Part shown: piece by piece, positions 23,961-35,165 of the stretch
Layout: every line of letters begins with the position of its first letter
How positions within the stretch are numbered: position 1 is the first letter of the stretch
From: Stomorhina lunata
Lineage: Eukaryota; Arthropoda; Insecta; Diptera; Rhiniidae
Direction: 5' to 3'
DNA: 64,000 nt
Assembly (NCBI GenBank): GCA_933228675.1
Contig: OW121743.1
Span: 63,061,118-63,125,117, forward strand
The notes under the pieces: generated by a model
The model's input: only the letters and a program-made list of their open reading frames with translations
Told to the model about the DNA's origin: nothing
Databases searched by the model: none
Made by a program: the position numbers and the translations under genes

Positions 23961-26886
23961 AGAATATGACTAGACCATGAATATACTATGGCCAGACTAT
24001 GACGAGACTATTACAAGACTATGGCCAGACTATGACCAGGGGCCAAACTACCACATTCGATACCGATCGAAAACTCAGACTTTTAAGCAAATATTGTGAA
24101 GTATATTTTAGGGATGTTCAAAGTTACTTCGATGCAAAAAGTTTATAAAAATATGGTATCCATTTTGATTAGTTTTTAAAAATATATATTGTTCAATTAA
24201 AACTCTTTTACTATTGTTCATATTTTGGCAAATAACTTGAAAAAAATAGTAAACTGCATATCTTTTACATAATTTTGATTATCCTTAAAGTATGCTATAC
24301 AAATGTTTTGAAAATATTAAAGATTTCGATCGATATCTAAAGCCGTAATTTGGCCCAGACCATGACTAGACTATGACCGGACTATGACTAGACTATGACC
24401 AGACTATGACTAAACTATGATCAGAATATGATCTGATTATGACTAGACAATAATCAGACCACGATTAAACAAGACTAGACTATGTCCAGGCTATGAACAG
24501 GCTATGACCAGACTATTACCACACTATGACTAGACTATTACTAGAATGTGAACAGATTACATAACAGTGACCAGACTATGGCCAGACCACGACCAGACTA
24601 TGACTAGACTATGACCTGACTATGACCATACTATAAATAAACTATGACCTGACTATGACAATACTACGACCAGACTATGTCTAGAATATAACCAGACTAT
24701 GTCTAAAATATAACCAGACTCTGACGAGATTTTGACTAGCTTGCGACTAGACTATGACCAGATTATGGCAAGGCTATGACCAGACTATGACCAGACCATG
24801 ACTAAACTATGACCAGAGTGTAGCCAAACTACGACGATACCATGACCACACTGTGACTTCACTATGACAAGACTATGACCAGACTATAACCAAAATATGA
24901 CCAGACTCTGACCAGACTATGACAAGACTATGACCAGAATTGACCAGACTATAACCAGACTATGACTCGACTATGACCAGACTATGGGTAGACTATGACT
25001 AGACTATGAAAGACTTTGACTAGACTTTGACAAGACTTTGACCAGACTATGACTAAACTATGACCAAACTATGACCACAGTATGACTAGACTATGGCCAG
25101 ACCATGACCATACTTTGACTAGACTATGCCCAGAATATGACCTAACTATAACCAGACTATGACCAGACTATGACCAGACCATGACGTACTATGACTAGAC
25201 TGTGACCAGAATATGACCTGACTACAACCAGACTAAGACCACTCTATGACCAGACTATCCCCAGACTAATACTAGACTATGACCAGACTATGACGAGAAT
25301 TTGACCAGACTATGACCAGACTTTTCCAAACAAAGCTATGACTTTGGTTAGACTATGACTAGATTATTGCCTGGCTATGACTAAACTATAACTATACTAT
25401 GACCAGAATATGCCAAGCTATGAACAGTCTATGCCTAGATTATGGAGAGACAATTATCACACTATGACTAGACTAAGACTAGAATATTTCTAAACTATGA
25501 GGAGACTATGGCTAGAATATGGCCAGACCATGATCAGACTATGGCTAAACTATGACTGGACTTTGGACAGACTATGACTAAACTACGACCAGACTATGGC
25601 CAGACTATGCCCACACTATGGCTAGACCATAGCCAGACAATGACAAGACTTTGACTAGACTATGACGAGAATATGATCAAGCTATCAGCAGACTATGCCT
25701 AGACTAAGGCTAGACTATGATCATACTATGACTAGACTGTGACCATAGTATTACCAAACTATGACTAGACTATGACCCGAATATGACAAAGCTATGACCA
25801 GACTATAGCTAGACTATAACTAGACTTTGACCACAAAATTACCAAACTATGACTAGACTATGACCAGAATATAACCAAGTTATGACCAAGCTATGACCAG
25901 ACTATGAATAGACTGTGACCAGAATATTAACAAACTATGACGAGACTATGACCACGCTATAGCTAGACTATGTTTAGGCTATGGCTAGACCATGATCATA
26001 CTATGACTAGACTGTGATCAGAATATTACCAAATTATGACTAGACTGTGATCAGAATATTTCCAAACTATGACGTGACTATGACTGGACTATGGCCAGAC
26101 TATTACCAAACTATGACTAGACTATAACCGGAATATGAACAAGCTATGACCAGACTATGACTAGACTATAGCCAGACTATGACCACACTATGGCTAGACT
26201 ATGACCAGACTATGACCACACTATTTCAAAACTATGACCAAACTATGACCAAACTATGACCAGACTATGACTATACTGTTGCCAGACTATGACCATACTA
26301 TGACTAGACTATGTCCTGACTATAACCAGACTATGACCAGACTATAACCAGACTATGGCTACACTATGACTAAACTTTGACCAGACAATAACAATACTAT
26401 AACCAGACTATGACCAAACTATGACCAGACTATGACTACACTATGGACAGACTATGACCATAATAAGACTAGACTATGACCAGATTATGTCTTGACTATG
26501 ACAAGTCAGTGACAAGACTATGGCCAGACTATGACCAGAATTTTACCAGACTATGACTAGACTACGAATAGACTATGACTAAACTATGACCAGACAATGA
26601 CTAGACTATGGCTAGACTATGACCATACTATGACTAGATTATGACCAGAATATAACCTGACTATGACCAGACTATGACTGGACTATAGCCATACTATGAC
26701 TAGACTATGGCCGTTCTATGACCAAACTATAAATATATTATTAGCAGACTATGACTATAATATGACCAGACCATAGGCAGACTATGACCAGACTATGACT
26801 AGACTGTCTAGTCATATGACCATACTATGACCAGACTATGACCTGACTATGACTAGACTGTGATCAAACTATCACTAGACTATTAC
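23961..26886 (-). repeat. Diverged 11-bp satellite array, inverted relative to 1716-11581
   Basis: Tandem GACTATGACYA words, 11 bp per unit. GACTATGACTA is the exact reverse complement of TAGTCATAGTC. Unlike the left array, nearly every unit carries substitutions (GACCAGA, AATATGACC, CTATGGCCAG) and small indels occur. A foreign element interrupts it at 24040-24356. A local orientation flip occurs at 26794-26816. The array ends near 26886 in TTACTAAATTCG. Confidence 0.93.
24040..24356. mobile_element. ~317-bp MITE-like element with terminal inverted repeats, inside the satellite
   Basis: Non-satellite sequence bounded by inverted termini. The left end reads GGGCCAAACTACCAC; the right end, reverse-complemented, reads GGGCCAAATTACGGC. 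After a few mismatches both continue into GATAYCGATCGAAA. About 29 of the outer 36 positions agree. The interior is AT-rich with no open frame, so the element is non-autonomous. The target duplication is unclear (CAG or CCAG on either side fits the satellite context). The superfamily is not assignable from this alone. Confidence 0.75.
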
Positions 26887-28985
26887 TAAATTCGTAATTT
26901 TTTAACCTACTATCTCTTCTGTTCCTCATTCGTTTGCTGCTATTGTCATTGTTGTAGTGGTTTCTTGAGAAACGTTTATTTTACAATTTACTTTAGTTAT
27001 TCGTATATAATATAGAGGTCTATTGTTTTTGTGCTAGTTGTTGGTTTTGTCATTTGTTGTTATTTGTTTACCAAACAACACTACAAAAATTCTTAAGGAA
27101 AAAAGACAACGCAGCAGATAAGACGTTTGCCATCAGGAGCGCAATATTAACTAATTGGTTTATTTGAGGCTCTTAAACAAATTTTTATGAAAATCTAAAT
27201 AATAAGTTTTTATAGATTTTGGGTTTTATTAATTAACTCATTTGAGCAATGTTGAACAACTATGACCTGCTTTTCTGAAATTCTTTTATATAACAGGACA
27301 CTTCATTAAAGACTTTTCATCATAATTGCCTTCAACTTATCTGTAGTCGTCCAAAACAAACGCCTCTGCTAAACAAAAATGATTCATATGCCACCAAAAA
27401 TGTTCAGAAATTTTCTAGTTTTGATATCTCATATTGAAACTTTTGTGTTTTTTTTTTTGTTTCTTGTTAGTCGTTGTATATTGTGACTGCTCATAAATTT
27501 AAACAAGAAACCAATGTCCTTTGGAATATTTTTTTGTGTGGTTGTTTCTGTTACTGGTTTTCCATTGTTGCTGTTTGTTGTTGTTGTTGTTGTTGAATGT
27601 GCTCCACTTGGCAAACATAACGGAAATACACCAGACAGGCATTAAATGTTAGTGACACATACAAAAGCAACAGTATTCAGTCCTTAATGTTGGTTTTTCA
27701 TATACACCAACACCATATAGATACTACATACATTCATATTCGTCCTTATGAAATAAATAGTCAATTCCATAGTTGCTAGCTTAAATATGAGCAGGCAGGA
27801 AAATGGGAAAATGAGGCTTCTTAAATTACAATACACGCATTTTTGGGCTCATTATATCACTTTGTGTCTTTTCTTTTCTTCTTCTGTTTCTTTCATTCAT
27901 TCTCTTATTACTTTTTCTTATTTTATGCTTTTCATTTTTTTCATTTCTTCCTTCATAGTTATATTTTGTCTTAATAGCATGAGAAGGTTATGGGGTGAAG
28001 GATGTGGGTCTAAGTAATGGTTGTGGGGGTTATTTAGAAAATATAGTCTTTAAATGTTAAATACGTGCGTTTCGTTAACGTGTCTTAAGTAGAATTTTTG
28101 TTCATTATTGTTGCCATGTCATAAGTATTCGGTGCTTATGCATATATCCTATGATGTCCTTGGCTTTTGTTGAAGAAATGTTGGATAGGAAATAAAATAA
28201 ATTCGTTATCAATATTTCAACAAAAATTTAAGATCACAAAATTATTGATACTTAACCAAAAACTGATTAAGAACTTAATATGATTCTAAAATTTAGTTTT
28301 TTTTCTGGAAATTATCATGTTAACATTTTTGCAGTTTTTTTTTTTTTTTTGAGCCCAACATCGTTTTTTATATCAAAACTTAATGAAAAAAACTTTTTCC
28401 TATACCTTACATTACTTAGCTAATAGTTATTTGAATAATTATATAATCATGTTAGTGTGTGTATAAGAAAATACTTAAGTGTAATACTATTGTATACGAT
28501 AATTTTTAGTTTACGAGACCAAAACACTTTCATTTTGTTTAGCCTTTATTATCCCGTTGCTTACTTGCCATTATCGTCAGGTATATTTAAAAATTGTTTT
28601 TTTTTAGAAATAAGAATTTACATAGCTTTTAGTTTTTTTTTTCATAGGATATATGTATGCTATATTTTGAAAACTGCTTCTAGTACTTTTAAAAAACATC
28701 AAATTCAAAAATTTTTAATTTTTACAAAAAATCAGAGACCAAATATTAATACTTTTAAAACAATATTTTCATATTTTAATCCATACAAAAACAATCATTG
28801 AAGTTTAAAAAATAATAAATATCCCCAAAGATTTTTAATTGTTCAAAAAATTTTGTATCGTTTTTCAATCCGATGAAAATAAAAAATAAAAAAATCGTTT
28901 GGGATATTTATCAGTTCAAAATTTTTTTCATCTTTTTTCATCCGATGAAAAAAAAATTTGGTAGAAAATATTGAAGTTTTATTTC
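26887..28985. other. Unique AT-rich DNA with (CAA)n and poly(T) tracts
   Basis: No gene recognised. A (TTG)n microsatellite lies at about 27565-27595 and a poly(T) run at about 28331-28350. The frames at 27787-28017 and 28457-28801 are Phe/Ser/Lys-rich and look like chance. At 28860-28970 two copies of a TCCGATGAAAA-type word and a GGGATATTTATCAGTTCAAA word occur; similar words recur at 29815-29880 on the far side of the next block. Confidence 0.5.
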
Positions 28986-29740
28986 TGTATTTGTCCCGGT
29001 TTCATTCATCATAATGTTCTTGCATAGATAAGGAAACTCCAAAATCCTTGCACCAACTGCCGTAGCAGGGGGATTCCCCGCATGATACTACCCCTTGGAG
29101 TAGTATATTCTGTAATATTGTTTCTTTCCATGCTTAAAACATCGTGATAGCTAGGTCGGTGGGTGATGGGTCCAAAGACACAAGGAACGTTTGTATAGCG
29201 AGCCGCTCGATCCGAGACTGAGGCCCGCTTGCAGCCGCAACTAACATGTTGAACAGACGCTGCATTTTCGTACTTTACGAAGTACAATTATCATAGACCC
29301 TTAGACCATATACGTTGGAATGGTTCTTAGATAACTCCCTTTTATATTAGCCCTGACCTAGAATCCCACACTGGTTGTTTACCGCATCTAAAACTAGGTT
29401 GCTAAGGTTTCCAGGATGTACCACGAGAAGGTTAGAGTGGGAATTGGATACAGTTCTTACCTGGTAGCTAGAGACGTCAGGCAATTCTGCATTCTTTCAT
29501 TCCCTATGCTCCACTGGGAGCCAAGAATGACAGAAGAAGAAGATTTGTCCTGGTATAAAAAGTCTTTAGGACGTTTAAATAACAATAAATTCAATTATTG
29601 TTGCAAATTTTATGTTGAAATGGTTTTGCGAGTCAAAGAAACCACCAATAGTTCCATTAGGACTATTAGGTTTAACTTCGATGTCCTAAAACATTGCAAT
29701 CAATTGGAAACATATTCATACATTCATTGTTAAAAGTTTT
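28986..29740. other. GC-richer complex block, possible retroelement remnant or exon
   Basis: About 750 bp with clearly higher G+C and information content than its surroundings. It has an open frame on each strand: 29009-29287 (minus, with residues GCKRASVSDRAARYTNVP) and 29416-29733 (plus, ATG-started, with residues MYHEKVRVGIGYSSYLVARD). I recognise neither. A 7-bp-stem hairpin, ATACTAC / GTAGTAT, lies at 29085-29106. Composition and isolation suggest a fragment of a retroelement or an old exon or pseudogene. I saw no long terminal repeats, and the right part (29570-29740) drifts back to AT-rich. Confidence 0.35.
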
Positions 29741-30284
29741 ATAATTTCAAAAATATTTTATTTTTCAAAGTCAAAACAGAAGTTCAAAAATAAAACAATC
29801 AATAAAATATTTTTCTGTTCGGATATTTATCATTCAAGATATTTAAAATTGTCATCATGAGGGATATTTATATTTCAAATATAAATCCCTCATTTTTATT
29901 CATCGATGGAAATGAAATATTTATACTTGATTGATTTAAAAAATAAAACAATATTCGGTATCTGCAAAAAATTATAAATTTCAAAATTTCTTTAGATAAA
30001 AATTTCAGGTGTTGTTTCGCTGAACCTACATCTATCCTATTATTTGTTCTTTCAAAATCATCATGGACGGATATACTCAAAAATCATTTTATTGATGGGA
30101 CCAATGATCTCTATTATGCGTGAACTTTACCGTGATATATAGAAAATATAATAATTTCCACAATGAAGTTTTCCTTATTTATTAACTTATTAAATTCTTA
30201 AACATTAATCAGATTTCAAAGAAATTTTGACTAGAGTTAGCATTTGACTTAAACTTTCAAAATAACGCCGATAACTGTGTTTTT
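29741..30284. other. AT-rich DNA with a short hairpin
   Basis: No gene. At 29859-29891 GAGGGATATTTATATTT is followed by AAATATAAATCCCTC, a hairpin of 15 paired bases with a 2-nt bulge. The half-word GGATATTTAT also appears at 29820 and 28910, so this may belong to a small dispersed repeat flanking the GC-rich block. Confidence 0.4.
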
Positions 30285-30837
30285 TATACCCACCATCAAA
30301 AAGAAGGGGGGGTATATTGAGATTGTCATTCCGTTTGTAATTTCCTTAATATTGGCTCAAAAACCAAAATTGAAGTATATTCTGAATCCTTATGATATTC
30401 TAAAACTATTGACCGATGTCCGTTTGTCTGTACGTCTATCTTTCTGTCTGTTGTCGGCACGAAAAACCTTAACGATAGGATATAGGTCACTAAAATTTGT
30501 CGCAAATATTCTTCATTTCTTTTTGGAAAATGTTGGTATTGAAATCAGGCAAAATCGGTTCACATTTGACCATAGCTCCCGTATAACCTCGTCTAGGATA
30601 ATCGCTTATTTGCTAATAAATGACATATTATAACAGCTATGACGACAAAGTTCGATATCTAGAAGTTTTACATAAGCACTAGGCAGCATATAAAATTCCA
30701 ATGAAATCGGTTCAGATTTAACCATAGCTCCCATACTAAAAACTTACGAAAATAGCCTTAATTCCACTTGAAATACACACAATGCCAATAAATGATAAAC
30801 TGTAATAGCTTTGGCCACTAAATTTAGTACAATGATC

Positions 30838-31217
30838 TCTTATGTGAATACCCGCCAGTGTGAAAGATTTTGTCACAATCGGTCACCATTTGACCATAGC
30901 TCCCATATAAAAAACTTACGGAAACACAAAAATAAAAAAAGAAAAGGGGGTTTATGTCCGTCTGTCTGTCACATAAAAGCGCGATAGCGCCTTAACGAAA
31001 AGGGCAACAAGATTTTACAAAAGGGAGTCTTATGTGAATGCCAGCCAGTATGCAAAATTTTGTTATAATCGGTCACTATTTGACCATAGCTCCCATATCA
31101 AAAACTTACGGAAACACAAAAATACCAAAAGAAAAGACGGTTTATGTCCGTCTGTCCGTCAGACAAAAGCGCGATAGCTCCTTAACTACAAGAGCAAGAA
31201 AGACAAAATTATACAAA
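30838..31217 (+). repeat. Internal tandem duplication of about 190 bp in family B
   Basis: Two units, 30838-31027 and about 31028-31217, both start TCTTATGTGAAT and carry ATTTGACCATAGCTCCCATA, GGAAACACAAAAATA, TTTATGTCCGTCTGTC and AAAAGCGCGATAG in the same order. Each unit has its own GTCY mini-tract. In the minus-strand copy (about 61040-61200) I see only one such unit, so the duplication is copy-specific. Confidence 0.75.
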
Positions 31218-31613
31218 AGTATTTTTGATGTGTAACAGAAGTTGTGTACTGAAAATGGGCGAAATTGGTTCAGATTTAGATAGAGCTCCCATATAAACCC
31301 TACCCGGGAAACACATGATTGCTGATAAATTGAATACAGTTGTAATAGCTATGACGACTAAATTTAAAATAGAGAAGTTTTATGCAACTATTGGTCAGTG
31401 TATCAAATTTTATAGGAATCGGTCCATATTTGACTATAGCTTTCATATAAAAAACACTCCCGGAAACCAAAACAAATGTAGCAAAGGCCAGTCAAAAGCT
31501 ATTAAATTACAAACTATGACAGCTATGGCCACTAAATTGCAAAAACAAGCCTTATATAAATGCCAGCCATTGTGTAAAATTTTGTTACAATCGGTCAACA
31601 GTTGGCTATAGGT

Positions 31614-31714
<101 letters not shown>

Positions 31715-32147
31715 CATCCCCTTTTTATATATACAATCAAAAAGATTCGGAGATACAAGCAGCATATTAAGATTGCACCAATGTCCAGACTTTATATACG
31801 GTAGATGCATTAGGAACTCCTAACAAAATATATGGACGTATTACTATCAGCATGTTTATCCTAACTAAATATTAAGCTAAACGAAAAGCATTTAACAAAT
31901 TAATAATGTAAAACCATACCAAGTTACGATACCGAATTTTATTCAAAGTAAATACTAGGGAACCACTTACATTTTTAAATGTTAAACTATAAAGCTCCTG
32001 CAACCGAACTTAGTCCAAATATTTTACTAACAATACCAGCGTAACAACTTTTTTCGAATTTGGTCCACATTTTGAATTAACTGCTCCCTCGTAGATATAT
32101 GAGAGATATTTCTAAATTTAATACAACTTGATGTTGAGTATTTAAGA

Positions 32148-32162
32148 TTCGGCACAGCCGAA
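32148..32162 (+). other. 3' terminal hairpin of family B
   Basis: TTCGGC, loop ACA, GCCGAA: a perfect 6-bp stem, about 20 nt before the inferred element end. The same hairpin with loop ATA (on the element strand) ends the minus-strand copy at 58159-58173. Subterminal 3' hairpins are typical of Helitron-like elements. Confidence 0.7.
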
Positions 32163-32182
32163 TATAACACTCTTACTTGTTT

Positions 32183-33190
32183 AAATAATAACTTTAAGCA
32201 ATTATAACTTTTTACAAAGTTAAGCTTTTAATACACTTCTTGCCCGTAAGGTATTTGAAATTTTGTTTTTTTTTTTTAGAAAATTTCAAATCAAGAAAAT
32301 CAGTTTATATATAGATTAGATAGAAGTAAAAAATCGGTACAGTATGGGACAAAAATTGAAATTTTATTTTTTTAAGTCGAATGTCTTTGAAACCGGAAGA
32401 GATAGCATAGGCTATCTTTTAAAGCTATATATTTATTATATAGTATGATTTTTCAAATCGGTTGAGAAATGACAATTATATATCGTTTTAAGTTGTTTAT
32501 GTGTCCGAGGTGCCCTACTTTGGGAGCCGATTGTGACGCCCCTGTACAATATAGGCTTTCCTGGTTCAAAACTTGAGCTCTGCCCAACGGTTTAGAAGTT
32601 ACAGAATTATTTTCATTCTATTTTTAAACCATCCCACTGTGCAATGTAAGTGTACCCTATATTTGAACATTTTTGGTTAAAGTTCTTTTGGAAATTCTGT
32701 ATTGAATAATCTAAAATTTTATTTTGCTCCTCATGAATAATATAAAGCTTTATCTCTCTCTTTCACCATCTATTCTATTCCCTTTCCAAAGAAGGTAACC
32801 CAATTCGTATATACTCTATATACAATTGTATAGGCAGTATATGCCTGAGTGTTACTTCTCTTAAAAAAATTATATGTAATGACAACAACAACAACTAGTT
32901 AAAACAAAGAGTTATTTAAACTTTAAATTTGTAGGAACAGATCGACAAAAAATATTATTAATCAAGAACTTATAGAAATTGGTCCATTTAATTGAAATAA
33001 CCCAGATAACTATAAACTTTTTTAATGAGATTGTCATTTCGTTTGTAACTTTCTTGATATTGACTTATACAATTATACAATTTTAAGACAATTGAGCGAC
33101 AACCGTCTTTCTGTTTGTTGTCGCCATGATAGGGCCCGAACGATAGGAGCTAGATCATTAACTTGTTAATATGTGTATTTGTTATAATCA
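32183..33190. other. Mostly unique DNA with a possible small TIR element at 32338-32640
   Basis: No gene. From 32340 the sequence CAGTATGGGACAAAAATTG, and near 32640 a reverse-complemented CAGTGGGATGGTTTAAA, could be poorly matched termini of a 300-bp MITE with a GC-richer interior (CCGAGGTGCCCTACTTTGGG). The match is short and gapped, with no clear target duplication. A short (CAA)n tract lies at about 32880. Confidence 0.3.
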
Positions 33191-33506
33191 TACCCTTCAC
33201 CACCATAGGCGGAAAGCGTATAGTGGGTTTGTGTTGAAGTTTGTAACTTATAGAAATATTGGTCTGAAACATACTTTAGTAACTGATTAACTCATTATTA
33301 CTCCCTGAGTTGTTTTAACGATGTCCGTCCGGCTGGCTGGCTGGTTAACCATATAAACTTCCCAGCAAAACTTTGGTTATGGCAAGTACTCTGATAACTG
33401 GTTACCTTGTAACGACTACAACATACCATCCGAATAAATAATAAGTTATTACAGAAGTACTCATTTGTAATTAAGATGGTAATTTAAACTGAATGGCCCC
33501 GGTTCA

Positions 33507-33530
33507 AATCCCACCAAGGGCAACAATTTT
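33507..33530 (+). other. tRNA 3'-half-like motif
   Basis: GGTTCAAATCC is a good B-box/T-loop, flanked by CCCC before and CACCAAGGGC after, then a T-rich run. I cannot pair a T-stem fully and find no A box at the right distance. Likely a tRNA-derived relic within the TIR element. Confidence 0.3.
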
Positions 33531-34341
33531 TTTAGTTTTTTTTTTATTAAAAGAGTCTTTTTAAATGATTTTTGAATTTTAAGAACTTAAATATTATCTT
33601 CTGTAAAAAAAATTTATAAAACTAACTCACGTTAATGAAAAAATACCATCATGAGTCAATTTTGATTGTGTAGGGGATGTTGAATACCAAACACGATTCT
33701 AATTGGTCTTAACTTGGTAAAGCCAACTTATCTGGGTCATCCTTCATCTCAACTGTTTACACACACCTCCTCATGGTATCACCCGGGGAGCTAGTTTAAC
33801 ACCTATTAATATTGTGAGTTAACATGTTCCGAGAGTTGTTCCATCAGATCGATAAAAATGGGTTAGGATTACGGGCTTGTAACCCTCTCTTGAAAAAAAA
33901 TTCAATGAAGAGGATAAAATTAGAATTGAAATGTCCCACTACCTAATGTTAGAGAAGGATGTCCGAAACTTCGATAGAAAGACCAAGTAGAGGAACATTT
34001 TTCAAAGCTTGGCCTATAAAATTGGAGAATATTCGCACAAGATCGAAATCCATGGAATTCTAAAATATGCTCGGACTTTGACCTTAACAGGTTGTAACAT
34101 TTAAGTAAATAAGAGTCAATCTTATGTAAAAACTTATACAAAAAAGAAGATTTAAGTTGTTTAAGTTTTCAAATAATTTTAAAAAAGTTTTAAAATAATT
34201 ACAAAAAATCGTATAAAAATATTTTTCCAAAAATTACAACAAAGCAAAAAAAAGCAGGGAAAAACAAAGTTATTTTCACATGATTTTGGATCTAAAAATA
34301 AAAATTGTTTATATTAATTATAAGCTGCTAAGTTTTCAACA

Positions 34342-34415
34342 TATGAAGTAGCTCAGTGGAAGAGTCTCTGCCTAGCAGTCGGAGGGTCTGGGTTCGAGCC
34401 CCCATGGGATCATAA
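34342..34415 (+). other. tRNA-derived (SINE-like) sequence, not an intact tRNA
   Basis: An A box TAGCTCAGTGG at 34349-34359 and a B box GGTTCGAGCCC at about 34391-34401 are correctly ordered and spaced as in a tRNA, and a D-stem and a 5-bp anticodon stem (CTCTG/CGGAG) can be drawn. The T-stem has mismatches and the acceptor ends (TATGAAG versus TGGGATC) do not pair, so it is not functional. An A-rich tail follows (CATAAAAAAAAA), as in a SINE. It could be a degraded tRNA gene or a SINE head. Confidence 0.55.
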
Positions 34416-35165
34416 AAAAAAATTTTGTATTTCGTTTAAAAATATATGTTTTTAATAAAACAACAACAAAACAGTTGTTGCTGTTGTTGTTGTTGCTTTC
34501 AAATTGCTTACCCAAGTCTTTACTTTTCTGCAATTGGTAAGTACTTGCCTCCAATGACATCCCCATGTTAATGTAATGACTTAAACAGCGAATGAGTAAG
34601 TAGTTCGTGTTCAATAGTTTAACTGTTTAACTCATTATTTGGTAATGAAAAGTTTTACTGGGTTGTTATCATAGTACAAGTTACGAAGACATTTTGATGA
34701 AATTAGGCTCAGACTCATATTTTGGTCCATTTACAATCCCTATACTTTTTGGGCAAAATCGGATCATAATTGTACCAAATTTTGCAGGAATCAGACCATA
34801 TTTGACCTATTTGTCATATCTTCCATACAAGACACATTCTCAAAAGTTTTTTCAATACCTAGTAAAGCGCAAAAATGTTTCTAAATCTAAAGATATATAC
34901 ATTTTATTAGTAAAATTTTACACGGATACAAATTTTGTATATGTAAACCAATAACCGAAATTTGTTAACAATGGATCCAAAATTGACCCTTCCGGCCCTT
35001 AGCTGGAAATGACATAAATCTCGAAAAATTGAAAAATAGCATATAGTATATGTTGTTTATTTAGGACTTAAGGAAACTTATTAAATTGTTGGTCCATATT
35101 TGACCTTAGTAGTGAAGGGATTCATATAGTCGGTTTGAATGAATATGGCTTTTCTTGCTTGTTTT

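Larger units (their letters stand above)
33361..34662. mobile_element. 1.3-kb TIR element inserted in family A, carrying tRNA-like pieces
   Basis: Termini CCCAGCAAAACTTT (33361) and, reverse-complemented, CCCAGTAAAACTTT (34662) are inverted repeats with one mismatch over 14 bp. Intact family A reads AAACCTTGTAATCAAACTAC; here AAACTT precedes and TTGTTATCATAGTAC follows the insert, so the junctions are precise and about 2 bp (TT) is duplicated. The interior has two tRNA-like motifs and a (TTG)n tract at about 34470-34495, but no transposase-like frame. Superfamily unknown. Confidence 0.6.
33191..35165 (+). mobile_element. Family A dispersed element split by a 1.3-kb insertion
   Basis: The 5' part (33191-33360) reads TACCCTTCACCACCATAGG, then AACTTATAGAAATATTGGTC and a GTCCGTCCGGCTGGCTGG tract, as in the copies at 59949 and 63511. 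The 3' part (34663-35165) aligns with 38837-39206, sharing CATACAAGACACATTCTCAA, TAAACCAATAACC and TTTGACCTTAGTAGTGAAGG. Between them sits the TIR element 33361-34662. The 3' hairpin has decayed in this copy. The start forms an imperfect hairpin (CCACC-ATA-GGTGG inside TACCCTT/AAGGGTA). Confidence 0.7.

Noticed and set aside
29009..29733. Confident retrotransposon call for the GC-richer block
   Set aside because: No RT, endonuclease or zinc-knuckle motif is visible and no LTRs were found, so I left it as unknown.
32338..32640. Firm MITE call from CAGTATGGGAC / CAGTGGGA ends
   Set aside because: Terminal match is short and gapped, with no target duplication; kept only as a low-confidence note.
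34342..34415. Functional tRNA gene
   Set aside because: A and B boxes are good, but acceptor ends do not pair and the T-stem has mismatches; an A-tail suggests a SINE-like origin.
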